64,000 nt of DNA from Rhabdobacter roseus (GTDB lineage Bacteria; Bacteroidota; Bacteroidia; Cytophagales; Spirosomataceae), in contig NZ_JACHGF010000010.1 of NCBI RefSeq assembly GCF_014202275.1, positions 124,001 to 188,000 of the forward strand, written 5' to 3'. Within the stretch, counting starts at the first letter, position 1. Each line of letters opens with the position of its first letter. The position numbers were made by a program, and so were the translations under genes. The notes beneath the pieces were generated by a model, which saw nothing but the letters and a program-made list of their open reading frames with translations, was not told where the DNA came from and ran no database searches. Below, piece by piece: positions 54,542 to 63,348 of the stretch.

Positions 54542-56404
54542 TCAGGAAGTACCTCCATCCCGTTGGAATTTAAATACTACCACCGAAGCCGGGGCGAGCT
54601 CAAGGGTACTTTCGGAGCTGATCTCTGTGGCATACGCCTGACCGTCCTGGGGCGGAGATTCCACCCACTCGGGTTCCTTTGAATCCAGGATTTTTTTCCA
54701 GGTACCGGTCCAGCTGGGGAAAGTATAGGGAATGCCCTCATCGCTGAGGTTGAAAAGACACAGCAGGTGCTCCTCTTCGTTTTCGCTGATCCGATGCAAC
54801 ACAAAGCCCCTTTGTCCCAGGATATGCACCCGTACCTCGTTTTTACAGACGTTCTGTAGGGCCGGTTCGGTGCGGCGCAGGCTAATGAGCGTTTGGTGCC
54901 AGCGAAGCAGCTTCTGGTGCTTGCCGTGGCCGCGCTTCTGCCAGTCGATTCGGGAGCGCCGGAAGGTATCCTCGTCGTCGGGGCTGGGTGGTTCGGTGTC
55001 CCACTGGTAGCTCTCAAACTCTTTTTTACGGCCTTCACGTACGGCCTCGATGAGCGCGGGCTCCGAGTGGCTCACAAAATAGAAGAAAGGCGATTGGTCG
55101 CCGTATTCTTCTCCCATAAACAGCATAGGTACATAAGGCGACAACAGGATGGCCGCTGCCGCCAGTTTCTGCCGTTCAAAATCAACTAACATGCACAAAC
55201 GCTCGCCCCCAACCCGGTTGCCGATCTGGTCGTGGTTTTGGTTAAAAACCACAAACTGATCCCCCGGTATCCCCACCGACGACGCCCCGTGTTTTCGCTT
55301 GCGGAACTTCACGTACTCGCCGCTGTGCACAAAACCGTCGGTGTAGGCTTTGGCGAGCTGTTCCAGATGCCCGAAATCTGCGTAGCGTTCCCGGCCCGCC
55401 GGGTCCAGCAGCACGTACAGGCTGTGGTGAAAGTCGTCGAGCCATTGGGCTTCAAAGCCCATACCCCCTACTTCCGGCGATTTGACCACGCGCGGACTGT
55501 TGAGATCGCTTTCGGCAATGAGGTAAAACGTGCGCCCGACGCGTTGCTGCAATGACCTTATTTTGTGGTGCAAAAATTCCCAAAAACTCACCGCGCCGGT
55601 GTCATAGATGGTGTGCACGGCGTCCAGGCGGAGGCCGTCGAGGTGGTAGGTCTCAAACCAGTGGATCACGTTGAGCGCAAAGTAGTCGCGCACGCCGTCG
55701 GACCAGTCGCCGTCGAAGTTGATGGCGGTGCCCCAGGGTGTGGCGTATTTTTCGGTAAAGTACGGACCGTACTGGCCAAAGTAGTTTCCCTCCGGCCCCA
55801 GGTGATTATACACCACGTCCAGAAACACGGCAATGCCTCGGGCATGGCAGGCATCCACTAGCTTTTTCAGCCCCTCCGGCCCTCCGTACGAATTTTGTAC
55901 CGCATACGGATATACGCCATCGTAGCCCCAGTTGCGGCTGCCGGGAAACTGCGCCACCGGCATGAGCTCCAGGGCGTTGATGCCCGTGGCTACGAGGTCG
56001 TCCAGGTAGGGGATGATGGCCTCGCAAGTACCTTCCTCCGTAAAAGTACCTATGTGTAACTCGTACATGATGAGATCTTTAAAAGGCAGCCCGCGCCAGT
56101 CTTTGTCCTGCCAGGCGTAGACCGCGTGATCAACTACCTCCGAGGGGCCATGTACGCCTTCGGGCTGGTAGTGCGAGGCGGGATCGGGGTACTTTTCGGC
56201 TTCGTCCGGAGCGAAGTAGTAGCGGGTACCGGGGGGGATGTCGTCCAACGTAAGGCTAAAGTACCCCATTTCTCCCTTAGGCATGTCGAGCTGCTGCTCG
56301 ACCGGTGCCAGGAGGTGCAGCGCCATTTTTTTCTTCTCCGGAGCCCATACCGTAAAGGTACATTGATGAGTATCTGCTGAAAAACAAGCACCGATGGTTT
56401 TCAT
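54542..56404 (-). CDS. treZ: Malto-oligosyltrehalose trehalohydrolase (copy 2)
   Basis: 620 residues with the same architecture as the copy at 45980: CBM48-type start (HQCTFTVWAPEKKKMALHLL), GH13_10 barrel with Asp in LRLDAVHTI, Glu in LIAESDLNS and Asp in QNHDQIGNR. Here the Glu motif has the canonical ESDLN form. Clearly a paralogue, not a recent duplicate. It starts 4 bp after the alpha-glucosidase stop, so both are one transcript, separate from the main treZ operon. Confidence 0.92.
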   Translation of the reverse strand: MKTIGACFSADTHQCTFTVWAPEKKKMALHLLAPVEQQLDMPKGEMGYFSLTLDDIPPGTRYYFAPDEAEKYPDPASHYQPEGVHGPSEVVDHAVYAWQDKDWRGLPFKDLIMYELHIGTFTEEGTCEAIIPYLDDLVATGINALELMPVAQFPGSRNWGYDGVYPYAVQNSYGGPEGLKKLVDACHARGIAVFLDVVYNHLGPEGNYFGQYGPYFTEKYATPWGTAINFDGDWSDGVRDYFALNVIHWFETYHLDGLRLDAVHTIYDTGAVSFWEFLHHKIRSLQQRVGRTFYLIAESDLNSPRVVKSPEVGGMGFEAQWLDDFHHSLYVLLDPAGRERYADFGHLEQLAKAYTDGFVHSGEYVKFRKRKHGASSVGIPGDQFVVFNQNHDQIGNRVGGERLCMLVDFERQKLAAAAILLSPYVPMLFMGEEYGDQSPFFYFVSHSEPALIEAVREGRKKEFESYQWDTEPPSPDDEDTFRRSRIDWQKRGHGKHQKLLRWHQTLISLRRTEPALQNVCKNEVRVHILGQRGFVLHRISENEEEHLLCLFNLSDEGIPYTFPSWTGTWKKILDSKEPEWVESPPQDGQAYATEISSESTLELAPASVVVFKFQRDGGTS

Positions 56405-56408
56405 GAAA

Positions 56409-58031
56409 TTATAGGGTTGCGTCAGGGTCCAGCCGGATGATCAGGCCTTCGTCCCCGTACAGGCTAATGGGTTCTTGGATTTTTTCTCCTTCAATTTCCT
56501 GGTGCGTGGCAATCTCGACGGTACCTTTGATGGTCACGTTGGGTACGTTAAAGTAGCAGGGGCGGGGACTCATGTTGAGCAGAATCAAAAAACGGTCGTG
56601 GCCCTCCTGATGGCGCAGGTACGCAAAGAGCTGGTGGTCGGAGTAGACGGGCACGTAGTGGCCGGTCATGAGCGAAGGCTCCGACTGGCGCAGGCGGATC
56701 AGCCGCTTGTAAAGCGCCAGCATGGAATGGGAGTCGGCCTGCTGGGTCGCTACGTTGAAGCGGCGGTAGCTCCGGGCTAGCCGCAGCCACGGCTTTTGAT
56801 CCGTAAACCCGGCGTTTTCGCTATCATCCCACTGCATGGGCGTGCGGGCCGGGTCGCGGCTCAGGTTCTTGTCGGGCATGTTGAGGCCCTGGGGGTCCTG
56901 CACTTCACCAAAGGGAATGGGTACATCCCGCATCCCGATTTCCTCGCCGTAATAGATCGTGGGTGTTCCTCGCAGCGTAAGCAACAGCAGGGCGGCTATT
57001 TTGGCCTGCTGGAGGCCCACCCGGCTGGTAATGCGCGGCTGGTCGTGGTTGCCCAGTACCCAGTTTGGCCAGCCACCCGAAGGCAGCGCTCCTTCGTATT
57101 CGTCAATGGCCCGCGCTATGGTCTGAGCCTCCCAGGGTAGGGATAAAAGCAGGAAGTTGAAGGGTAAGTGAGCGCCCTTGTTGTCGATGCCGTAATACAC
57201 CATCAGCTGCTGGATGGGCAGGTAAATTTCCCCGATCATCATCCGCTCGTCGTATTCGTCCAGGACGGCCCGCATTTTTTGGACAATGTCGTGTACTTCG
57301 GCCTGGTCTGTCGAGTAGGTAGGTAGCAGCTGCTCGTGGGTAGACATGTGCGGTTCGTAATTGGGGTTGGTAGGATTGTTCCGCAGCTGCTCGTCCTTGA
57401 TCATGTGCCACATCACGTCCACCCGGAAGCCATCCACGCCTTTGTCCAGCCAGAAGCGCATCACGTTCAGCATGGCCTCCTGTACTTCCGGGTTGCGCCA
57501 GTTGAGGTCAGGTTGCTCTTTCAAAAAAGCGTGGTAGTAGTATTGTTGGGTAGTTTCGTCCCACTCCCAGGCGCTGCCGCCAAACACCGAAAGCCAGTTG
57601 TTGGGCGGACTACCGTCCGGGCGGCCGTCGTGCCACAGGTACCAGTCGCGCTTGGGATTGCTGCGCGAGGAGCGCGACTCCTGAAACCAGGCGTGCTGGT
57701 CGGAGGTATGGTTCGGGACCAGGTCCAGGATGAGCTTCATGCCGCGGCTGTGTACTTCGTGCAGCAGCGTATCAAAGTCAGAAAGGGTACCAAAGAGCGG
57801 GTCAATATCCTGGTAGTCAGAAATATCGTAGCCGTAATCCGCCATGGGCGAGGGGTAAATGGGCGACAGCCACACGGCACTTACGCCAAGTTCCTGCAGG
57901 TAGTCGAGCCGACGGATGATCCCCGGTAAATCCCCGACGCCGTCGCCGTTGCTATCCTGATACGAGCGGGGGTAGATTTGGTAAATGATGCCATCTTGCC
58001 ACCAAAAATGCTTGTTATCTTTTTGTTCCAT
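56409..58031 (-). CDS. GH13 alpha-glucosidase / oligo-1,6-glucosidase
   Basis: 540 residues, cytosolic. (beta/alpha)8 barrel with DLVPNHTS, nucleophile Asp205 in GFRVDVMWHM, acid Glu in MIGEIYLP and Asp in VLGNHDQPR. The start QDGIIYQIYPRSYQDSNGDG is typical of AglA/oligo-1,6-glucosidase. It would split maltose, isomaltose or short maltodextrins to glucose. Val after the nucleophile Asp leans to alpha-1,6 activity (oligo-1,6-glucosidases), though substrate range must be measured. First gene of a two-gene unit with the second treZ. Confidence 0.88.
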   Translation of the reverse strand: MEQKDNKHFWWQDGIIYQIYPRSYQDSNGDGVGDLPGIIRRLDYLQELGVSAVWLSPIYPSPMADYGYDISDYQDIDPLFGTLSDFDTLLHEVHSRGMKLILDLVPNHTSDQHAWFQESRSSRSNPKRDWYLWHDGRPDGSPPNNWLSVFGGSAWEWDETTQQYYYHAFLKEQPDLNWRNPEVQEAMLNVMRFWLDKGVDGFRVDVMWHMIKDEQLRNNPTNPNYEPHMSTHEQLLPTYSTDQAEVHDIVQKMRAVLDEYDERMMIGEIYLPIQQLMVYYGIDNKGAHLPFNFLLLSLPWEAQTIARAIDEYEGALPSGGWPNWVLGNHDQPRITSRVGLQQAKIAALLLLTLRGTPTIYYGEEIGMRDVPIPFGEVQDPQGLNMPDKNLSRDPARTPMQWDDSENAGFTDQKPWLRLARSYRRFNVATQQADSHSMLALYKRLIRLRQSEPSLMTGHYVPVYSDHQLFAYLRHQEGHDRFLILLNMSPRPCYFNVPNVTIKGTVEIATHQEIEGEKIQEPISLYGDEGLIIRLDPDATL

Positions 58032-58154
58032 AGGGTATAGCTGAAGTATGAGAAACTACGGGAGGTACTTCTGGTAGGTACCTGCGGTAGGCGTTCCGAA
58101 TTCAGACAGCGTTCCTTAAATATTCGTGCCAGAGAAGTACCCCAGGGAAAGCCC

Positions 58155-58185
58155 AAGTACCCCCTGAGCCGCGCTAGGGGTACTT
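58155..58185. other. Hairpin built from two RGTACY motifs
   Basis: AAGTACCCC (58155-58163) and GGGGTACTT (58177-58185) form a perfect 9-bp stem. Eight RGTACY copies occur between 58060 and 58300, against about 0.25 expected. Confidence 0.6.
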
Positions 58186-58206
58186 AAGTACCTTTTAATG
58201 ACTTCC

Positions 58207-58253
58207 ATAAAAAACAAGAGCCCGGCTACGGCAGAAAAAGCAACCGGCCGGGC
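58207..58253 (-). terminator. Intrinsic terminator of the phospholipid-type operon
   Basis: On the minus strand GCCCGGC pairs with GCCGGGC and is followed by TCTTGTTTTTT. It lies 45 nt after the stop of the last gene of the 58.3-64.0 kb operon. Confidence 0.75.
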
Positions 58254-58297
58254 AGGAAGGGCTTGAAGAAAATTGAAAAGTACCTCAGGAAAGTACC

Positions 58298-59035
58298 CTA
58301 GTCGCGGTTTACCGCTGTGGCTTTTCTTTCCAGTTCGTCCCGCGCATCGCCCAGTTTGAGGAGTTTTTGGGTATCCAGGTAGTTGACCACCAAAAATCCG
58401 GCGCACAGGATCCACACCAGATACATCATGCTGTTGAGGAAAAGTACCTCCAGCACCAGTACCGAGGCGATCACCAGCCGGATCTCGGTAGGGCCCATGG
58501 CACCGGAGTCAATGCTGTAGGTATCTGTTACTTTGTAGCGGAGCTGGGAGATGATCATGGCCCAGCCGTACAGAAATAGGATGAAAAAGGCCGAGAACTC
58601 GGAGGTACCTTTGGAATAAACCAAATAGCCCAGCGCAATGAAGGCCGTCCCGATCCAGTCGATGACGATGTCCAGTGAGAAGCCGTACCATTTCCGGGGC
58701 GTACCGCGGTAGTAGGCCAGGCGGCCATCGAGGGAGTCGCCGAACCAATTAATAAAAAGGCCCACCACTCCCAGTAGCAGGAAAGTACGGTCCTGGTAGG
58801 TAGCCAGCAGGAAGGCCACCAGTACCAGCACGCAGCCCGCCAGGCCAAGGCCCGAAAGTACGTTGGACGTGACGAAGGCGGGGATTCTTTTGACCAGGTA
58901 GGCCAGCGCCTGCTGCTCACTGGCTTTCAGGATATTGGTTCTTTTTCGGTCTGTAAAGAGCTTTTTCTTCTCCGCGTGGCGTACTTTTCTGTTCTCCCGT
59001 TGTTTGTTTTTCGCTTCTAGTCGCTGCTCTTCCAT
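58298..59035 (-). CDS. CDP-alcohol phosphatidyltransferase-family membrane protein (1)
   Basis: 245 residues with a basic N-terminal region (KNKQRENRKVRHAEKKK) and about six helices. The signature DGxxAR-x8-GxxxDxxxD is present as DGRLAYYRGTPRKWYGFSLD, so the four Asp/Gly anchors are kept but the Arg is Tyr. Members transfer a phosphoalcohol from a CDP-activated donor to an alcohol acceptor, in the membrane. Last gene of the operon. Confidence 0.8.
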   Translation of the reverse strand: MEEQRLEAKNKQRENRKVRHAEKKKLFTDRKRTNILKASEQQALAYLVKRIPAFVTSNVLSGLGLAGCVLVLVAFLLATYQDRTFLLLGVVGLFINWFGDSLDGRLAYYRGTPRKWYGFSLDIVIDWIGTAFIALGYLVYSKGTSEFSAFFILFLYGWAMIISQLRYKVTDTYSIDSGAMGPTEIRLVIASVLVLEVLFLNSMMYLVWILCAGFLVVNYLDTQKLLKLGDARDELERKATAVNRD

Positions 59036-59110
59036 GCCCCGTGGGTTGTTTTATTTTTAGGAATACCACTGGTTTTTTACCAATGATTCAAGGTACCTAT
59101 CCTGGGTACT

Positions 59111-59683
59111 TCAGGAGGGTTTGAGGCGCTGCACCACGGTTTTTCCGGTGGCGACCTCCGTGCCTTTCAGCTCAATGTACAGGACATTCGGCGACCAGAA
59201 CGTGCCGCCTTCGATCCGGATAAAGACCCGGTTGAGGATGCACTTTTTAGCGCCGATTTCGGTGTAAACGTGGTACTGGTTTTTCATATCCCGGCGCAGG
59301 TACAGGGGTAGTTTGGAGTAAGCCACCGAGCGCAGCTCGTACTCCTCGTTCCCGAGGGCTTTGGCGTTGATCCCGTACGCAAATTTACGCTGTAGGTAGT
59401 TCAGGTCCTGGCGAATGCCCCCTTCCGGGTAGCGAATCCAAAACGGGTGTACCGGCTGGCTCGGACTGATCCGCCCCTGGGCGTCGGTGTTGAGCTCGTA
59501 CACGATGGTATTGGTGTTTGGGTCTCGCTGAATATAAAATAATAGCCTGGGTACCTGGGTTGGAACCGGAAACGTGTCCGGATTGCTGACGGGGGTAGCC
59601 CGGCCTTTCTCGATTCGTTCAAAACGTGTAAAAGACGAAAAAAGCGGAATGATGGCGACTAAACTGATCAGAAGATATTTCAT
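59111..59683 (-). CDS. DUF4833 secreted protein
   Basis: 190 residues starting MKYLLISLVAIIPLFSSFTR (signal peptide or anchor). VPRLLFYIQRDPNTNTIVYE, HPFWIRYPEGG, QDLNYLQRKFAYGINAK and LPLYLRR fit the DUF4833 family, of unknown function. It is 18 bp after the PfkB gene in the same operon, so it may help handle the lipid product outside the cytosol (inference). Confidence 0.75.
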   Translation of the reverse strand: MKYLLISLVAIIPLFSSFTRFERIEKGRATPVSNPDTFPVPTQVPRLLFYIQRDPNTNTIVYELNTDAQGRISPSQPVHPFWIRYPEGGIRQDLNYLQRKFAYGINAKALGNEEYELRSVAYSKLPLYLRRDMKNQYHVYTEIGAKKCILNRVFIRIEGGTFWSPNVLYIELKGTEVATGKTVVQRLKPS

Positions 59684-59701
59684 AAAAACTAAATACGCTT
59701 G

Positions 59702-60607
59702 CTACTCAAAAACGGGGGCGCTGGTATCGGGGGTAAAAGTACCGTGCCGGATTACGTGTTCAACCTGATCGGGCTGGCCCGTGAAGGGCCCCGATGATTC
59801 AATTTTTAGCGTGGCCATTGCCGCTCCAAACTCACCGGCTTCGCGGATGGACTGGCCGTTGATTCGCTGGAGTAAATAGCCCGCCATGTAGGTGTCGCCG
59901 CAGCCGGTGGCATCCACGATGGCCTCGGGCCGGTAGGCCGGAATTTCGTGAAACGTGCCGTTGGAATAAATGACGGAACCCTTGCTGCCCAGCGTAATGA
60001 TCACCTCCCGAACGCCCCGCTCGGCCAGGTACCTGGCACCCGCCTGCACGTTCTGGTGGCCCGTGACGGCCTGCATCTCAAACTCGTTGGCTTTCAGGTA
60101 CGTAATGTACGGCAGCGCTTCTTCTTTATCGGCCCAGTCGCGGTGGTACACCTTTTGGTCTTGGACGTACCTGAGGTACCCCTGAATGTCCAGCGATACC
60201 TCGGCCTGCGCCGCTAGCTTCGTGATGAGTGCTACCGGAATGTCGTCCGAGAGCAGCGGGCCCAGGTGAAATACCCTGGCTGACAGCTCCGGCATGTGGT
60301 CTACCGCAAAGGGCGCGGCCTTGTGCAGCACGTTTTGCTCCCGGTGGTCCTGGTTGTGGCTGTAGATATTTTCAAAATGGACCGTAAACGCGCTGGGCAG
60401 TACGTGTACGGGAATGGAGGCCGCCCGGAGGTCGTCCACAATGTAGCTCTCCTGCGTGCCCAGGGCCGTCACCAACGTGTAGCGGAGGTTAAAAGGCTGG
60501 ATGGCCTTCGAAAAATAAAAGGAAGTACCCCCCGGCATGTAAGTGACGGACTGGGAGGTCACTACTTTATCCAGCGTAATGTGACCAATCGTGCATATGT
60601 CGTACAT
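59702..60607 (-). CDS. PfkB-family carbohydrate/inositol kinase
   Basis: 301 residues from the ATG at 60607 (an upstream TTG at 60619 is less likely). The ribokinase fold is shown by MPGGTSFYFSKAI near the start and the C-terminal DATGCGDTYMAGYL with the catalytic Asp and anion hole. Phosphorylates a sugar, nucleoside or polyol with ATP; the neighbours make a polyol such as inositol or glycerol a reasonable guess, but the sequence alone does not tell. 17 bp after the HAD gene. Confidence 0.85.
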   Translation of the reverse strand: MYDICTIGHITLDKVVTSQSVTYMPGGTSFYFSKAIQPFNLRYTLVTALGTQESYIVDDLRAASIPVHVLPSAFTVHFENIYSHNQDHREQNVLHKAAPFAVDHMPELSARVFHLGPLLSDDIPVALITKLAAQAEVSLDIQGYLRYVQDQKVYHRDWADKEEALPYITYLKANEFEMQAVTGHQNVQAGARYLAERGVREVIITLGSKGSVIYSNGTFHEIPAYRPEAIVDATGCGDTYMAGYLLQRINGQSIREAGEFGAAMATLKIESSGPFTGQPDQVEHVIRHGTFTPDTSAPVFE

Positions 60608-60624
60608 GGGATGTGTCAACTAGT

Positions 60625-61341
60625 TTATTGATTCAAGTTTCTGATGGCTTCAATACTTTGGCTAAAATCCGTAAGCTCTACGTCGGCCGACTGGGCCAAA
60701 CCCGGCTGGGCAGCGGGCTCTTCCCAGCCCTGCACCTTGAGCCATAAGGTACGGCAGCCCAGCTCCTTGGCCGGTACGATGTCCTTGGCGAAAGAATCGC
60801 CGATGACCACGCATTCCTGGGGGGGAAGACCTACTAAATCCGCGCCAAGCCGGTAAATGGCCGGATTGGGTTTACGAATCCCGACCACAGCCGACTCCAC
60901 CACATGCCGGAACAAGGAACGTATTTCGAACACCTCCAGTACGGTGTTGATATTGCCGTAGAAATTGGACACCAGCACCAGGGGGTAGCGGTCGGCGAGG
61001 GCCGCCAGCGTGGGCCGGGCCTGCGCTACCGTTTCCTGGGCAAAACGATCGCAATCCCGGGCAATGGCCCCGACGAAGGCGTCGTCCAGGGTGTATCCCT
61101 TTTCCCGCAGGAAGGCAAACTGCCGGTCCGTTTTCAGGTACAGGGTGTCGTAAAAGGTATGCTGGGGCTGGATGATCGGGTGGAGCGCCAGCGACCGCTC
61201 CCCGAAGGCATAGGCCAGGGCGAAATCGGCCTTCTCTACCGGCAGCTGGTGGCGTTGGTAGCTATCCCACAGCACGGCACCCCAATGCAGCCCGTTGGTG
61301 TCGATGGTACCTCCGTAATCGATCAATACTCCCTTTACCAT
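60625..61341 (-). CDS. HAD-superfamily phosphatase
   Basis: 238 residues. Motif I reads LIDYGGTIDTNG (nucleophile Asp, but the usual second Asp of DxDGT is replaced by Gly), motif II LVSNFYG, motif III Lys in GIRKPNPAIYR and motif IV VIGDSFAKDI. Loss of the general-acid Asp in motif I suggests altered catalysis. In this operon it could dephosphorylate a lipid head group. Overlaps the flippase-like gene by 7 bp. Confidence 0.8.
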   Translation of the reverse strand: MVKGVLIDYGGTIDTNGLHWGAVLWDSYQRHQLPVEKADFALAYAFGERSLALHPIIQPQHTFYDTLYLKTDRQFAFLREKGYTLDDAFVGAIARDCDRFAQETVAQARPTLAALADRYPLVLVSNFYGNINTVLEVFEIRSLFRHVVESAVVGIRKPNPAIYRLGADLVGLPPQECVVIGDSFAKDIVPAKELGCRTLWLKVQGWEEPAAQPGLAQSADVELTDFSQSIEAIRNLNQ

Positions 61342-62402
61342 GCGTTATTTTTGTTTTGGGCCTCGGTGGGCGCGGCGTAGGATAATCCTGATTCTTTCAT
61401 GGGGTTGTCTGGCGTTTTCGTTCGGTTTCGGTTCATCAGCGCCAGGCCCACCATGATCCAGAATACTTCCCGGATGCGCGTCACCACGCCAATGAATATA
61501 CCGCTGGCGGCGGGCAGGCCAATGCTCCGCAGTGCCAACGCCAGGCCGCCCTCGCGGGTACCTAGCTGCATGGGAAAAAAGAAGACGAGGTTGGCAAAGA
61601 GGGAGGATGCGGAGCTAATCACGAGCGCTTCCACCCACGACATCTTTAGCCCGATGGCCAGGGCCGTGCAGTAAATTTCCACGCAACCTACCCCGCGCGC
61701 CACAAATTCCAGGATCAGGGACGAATAAAAGCGAGGCTTGCGGTCGGCGTACAAAATCCGGATCTGGTTATCAATTTCGTGCAAAGTACCTTCCTTTTCC
61801 TGGGCAAATCCGTGCGCCCAGGCTTTCACCAGCGGCAGCTTTTTTAGGAGGGTGAGGGTACTTACGATGAAGCCCTTCCGGTATACCCGGATAAACCAGG
61901 TACCTAAGAGCACACTGATCAGAACCATGAACGCGCAGCCAGCCAGGAGTAGCCGACTAACCGGCACGAAGGCCAGGATTAGGCCCACGGAAGCCAGCCA
62001 GAAGAGGCTGTGCGAAAACATGTGCATGAGGCTGTACAGCAGCACCGACGACGACGCTTTGTGAATACCCACTTTCGGCTTGAGCTCCATGATGCGGTAG
62101 GGCTCTCCGCCCAGGCCCACAAAGGGCGTGATGTAATTGATGGCGTAGCCCGTGATGGTCAGCCGCAGCACCGCCCCAAACGACAGCTGCGTGGCGGGGA
62201 GGTCGGGCTCCTGAATGATGGCTTTGAACGCAAAGGCATTGAGCACGTAGATCAGCAGCCAGCTCCCGATCACGGGCACAAACCACACGCCCGTTTTCTG
62301 AATGTTCAACCAGATGTTGGCCAGCCCGATGCTGTAGATCATCACCCCCAAGGTACCTACGCCGAGAGCCAGAAAAATGGCCTTATATACTTTTTTGCCC
62401 AT
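61335..62402 (-). CDS. Lysylphosphatidylglycerol-synthase-like membrane protein (flippase domain)
   Basis: 355 residues with about eight helices of the UPF0104 / LPG_synthase_TM family (TPFVGLGGEPYRIMELK, FFFPMQLGTREGGLALALR). Only the membrane domain is present; the aminoacyl-transfer domain of MprF is absent, so it is likely a lipid flippase rather than a lysine transferase. Overlaps the genes on both sides (7 and 20 bp), showing tight coupling. Confidence 0.85.
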   Translation of the reverse strand: MGKKVYKAIFLALGVGTLGVMIYSIGLANIWLNIQKTGVWFVPVIGSWLLIYVLNAFAFKAIIQEPDLPATQLSFGAVLRLTITGYAINYITPFVGLGGEPYRIMELKPKVGIHKASSSVLLYSLMHMFSHSLFWLASVGLILAFVPVSRLLLAGCAFMVLISVLLGTWFIRVYRKGFIVSTLTLLKKLPLVKAWAHGFAQEKEGTLHEIDNQIRILYADRKPRFYSSLILEFVARGVGCVEIYCTALAIGLKMSWVEALVISSASSLFANLVFFFPMQLGTREGGLALALRSIGLPAASGIFIGVVTRIREVFWIMVGLALMNRNRTKTPDNPMKESGLSYAAPTEAQNKNNAW

Positions 62403-63348
62403 AGTCGTCGCCGGTTATGATCTTCTGGTAAAAGTACCCGCTTACTTTTTCCTGGCGCACGCACATGTAAATCAGGATGGGGTTCAGCACGAAGATGTCG
62501 AAGATAAAGTACAGCCAGGCCTGATCCAGGAAGAGCCACAGGAACAGAAAAAGTACCCGGGTATTGAACTGTACGATGTTGGTGTACTTCATCAAAGGCC
62601 GGTTTTGGGCCCGAAAATCCGTGATGAGGGTTTGGGGAAGTCCGTGGGGGTACTTGGTACGAATCACGGCCAGTAGTTTTTGTAGCCTGGGAGAAAAACT
62701 CTCCTGCAAGTTGGTGTAATTCAGGTACGTACGGGCTACGAGTTTCATGCCAAAATCCCTTTTCCAGCTCAGCTGATCGTACTCCCGCTGCAAATCCCGG
62801 CTGTTGTCCAGCTCGCTGCCCGAAGTACCCTTGATAAAAAACAGGTGGACGTTGCGGTAGTAGTCGGCCATGGCCGACTGCACCACGTGCGAAAAGCCCG
62901 CCACCACGCCCGGTACCCAGATCAGGGCCGTCCAGCCTTCGTTCATGCTGCGCAGGCACAGCGCCACGTGGATGGAGATAAACCAAAAGTCACCGGCGGC
63001 CCCGTCCAGGATGCGTCCCAGTCGGCTTTTGTTGTTGGTCATGCGGGCCAGCTGGCCGTCGGCGCTGTCTAACGAATTGGCAAACACCAGCGACAGCATA
63101 CCGATCACATTGATCCAGAGCTCCTGGCTGTAAAACAAGATACCGGCGGCCACGCCAAAAAAGATACTGATGATCGTGACCGTATTGGGCGTCATCCCGA
63201 TTTTGGCGCAAAACAACGCGATCTGAAAGCCGATGGGGCGGTAAAACCAAATGTCCAGGCGCTCCTCGGTGTCGTTTGATTTTAGCGAATGTTCAAAGGC
63301 ACTGGGGGCAGGTACCTGCGGCCGGGGTTCGTTGAGCAGATTATCCAT
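62383..63348 (-). CDS. CDP-alcohol phosphatidyltransferase-family membrane protein (2)
   Basis: 321 residues from the ATG at 63348. The complete signature DGQLARMTNNKSRLGRILDG with GxxxDxxxD spacing is present, so this copy is expected to be active, transferring a phosphoalcohol from a CDP donor. Around six helices; the loop after helix 4 (SSELDNSRDLQREYDQLS region) is long. Overlaps the ATP-grasp-like gene by 8 bp. Confidence 0.88.
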   Translation of the reverse strand: MDNLLNEPRPQVPAPSAFEHSLKSNDTEERLDIWFYRPIGFQIALFCAKIGMTPNTVTIISIFFGVAAGILFYSQELWINVIGMLSLVFANSLDSADGQLARMTNNKSRLGRILDGAAGDFWFISIHVALCLRSMNEGWTALIWVPGVVAGFSHVVQSAMADYYRNVHLFFIKGTSGSELDNSRDLQREYDQLSWKRDFGMKLVARTYLNYTNLQESFSPRLQKLLAVIRTKYPHGLPQTLITDFRAQNRPLMKYTNIVQFNTRVLFLFLWLFLDQAWLYFIFDIFVLNPILIYMCVRQEKVSGYFYQKIITGDDYGQKSI

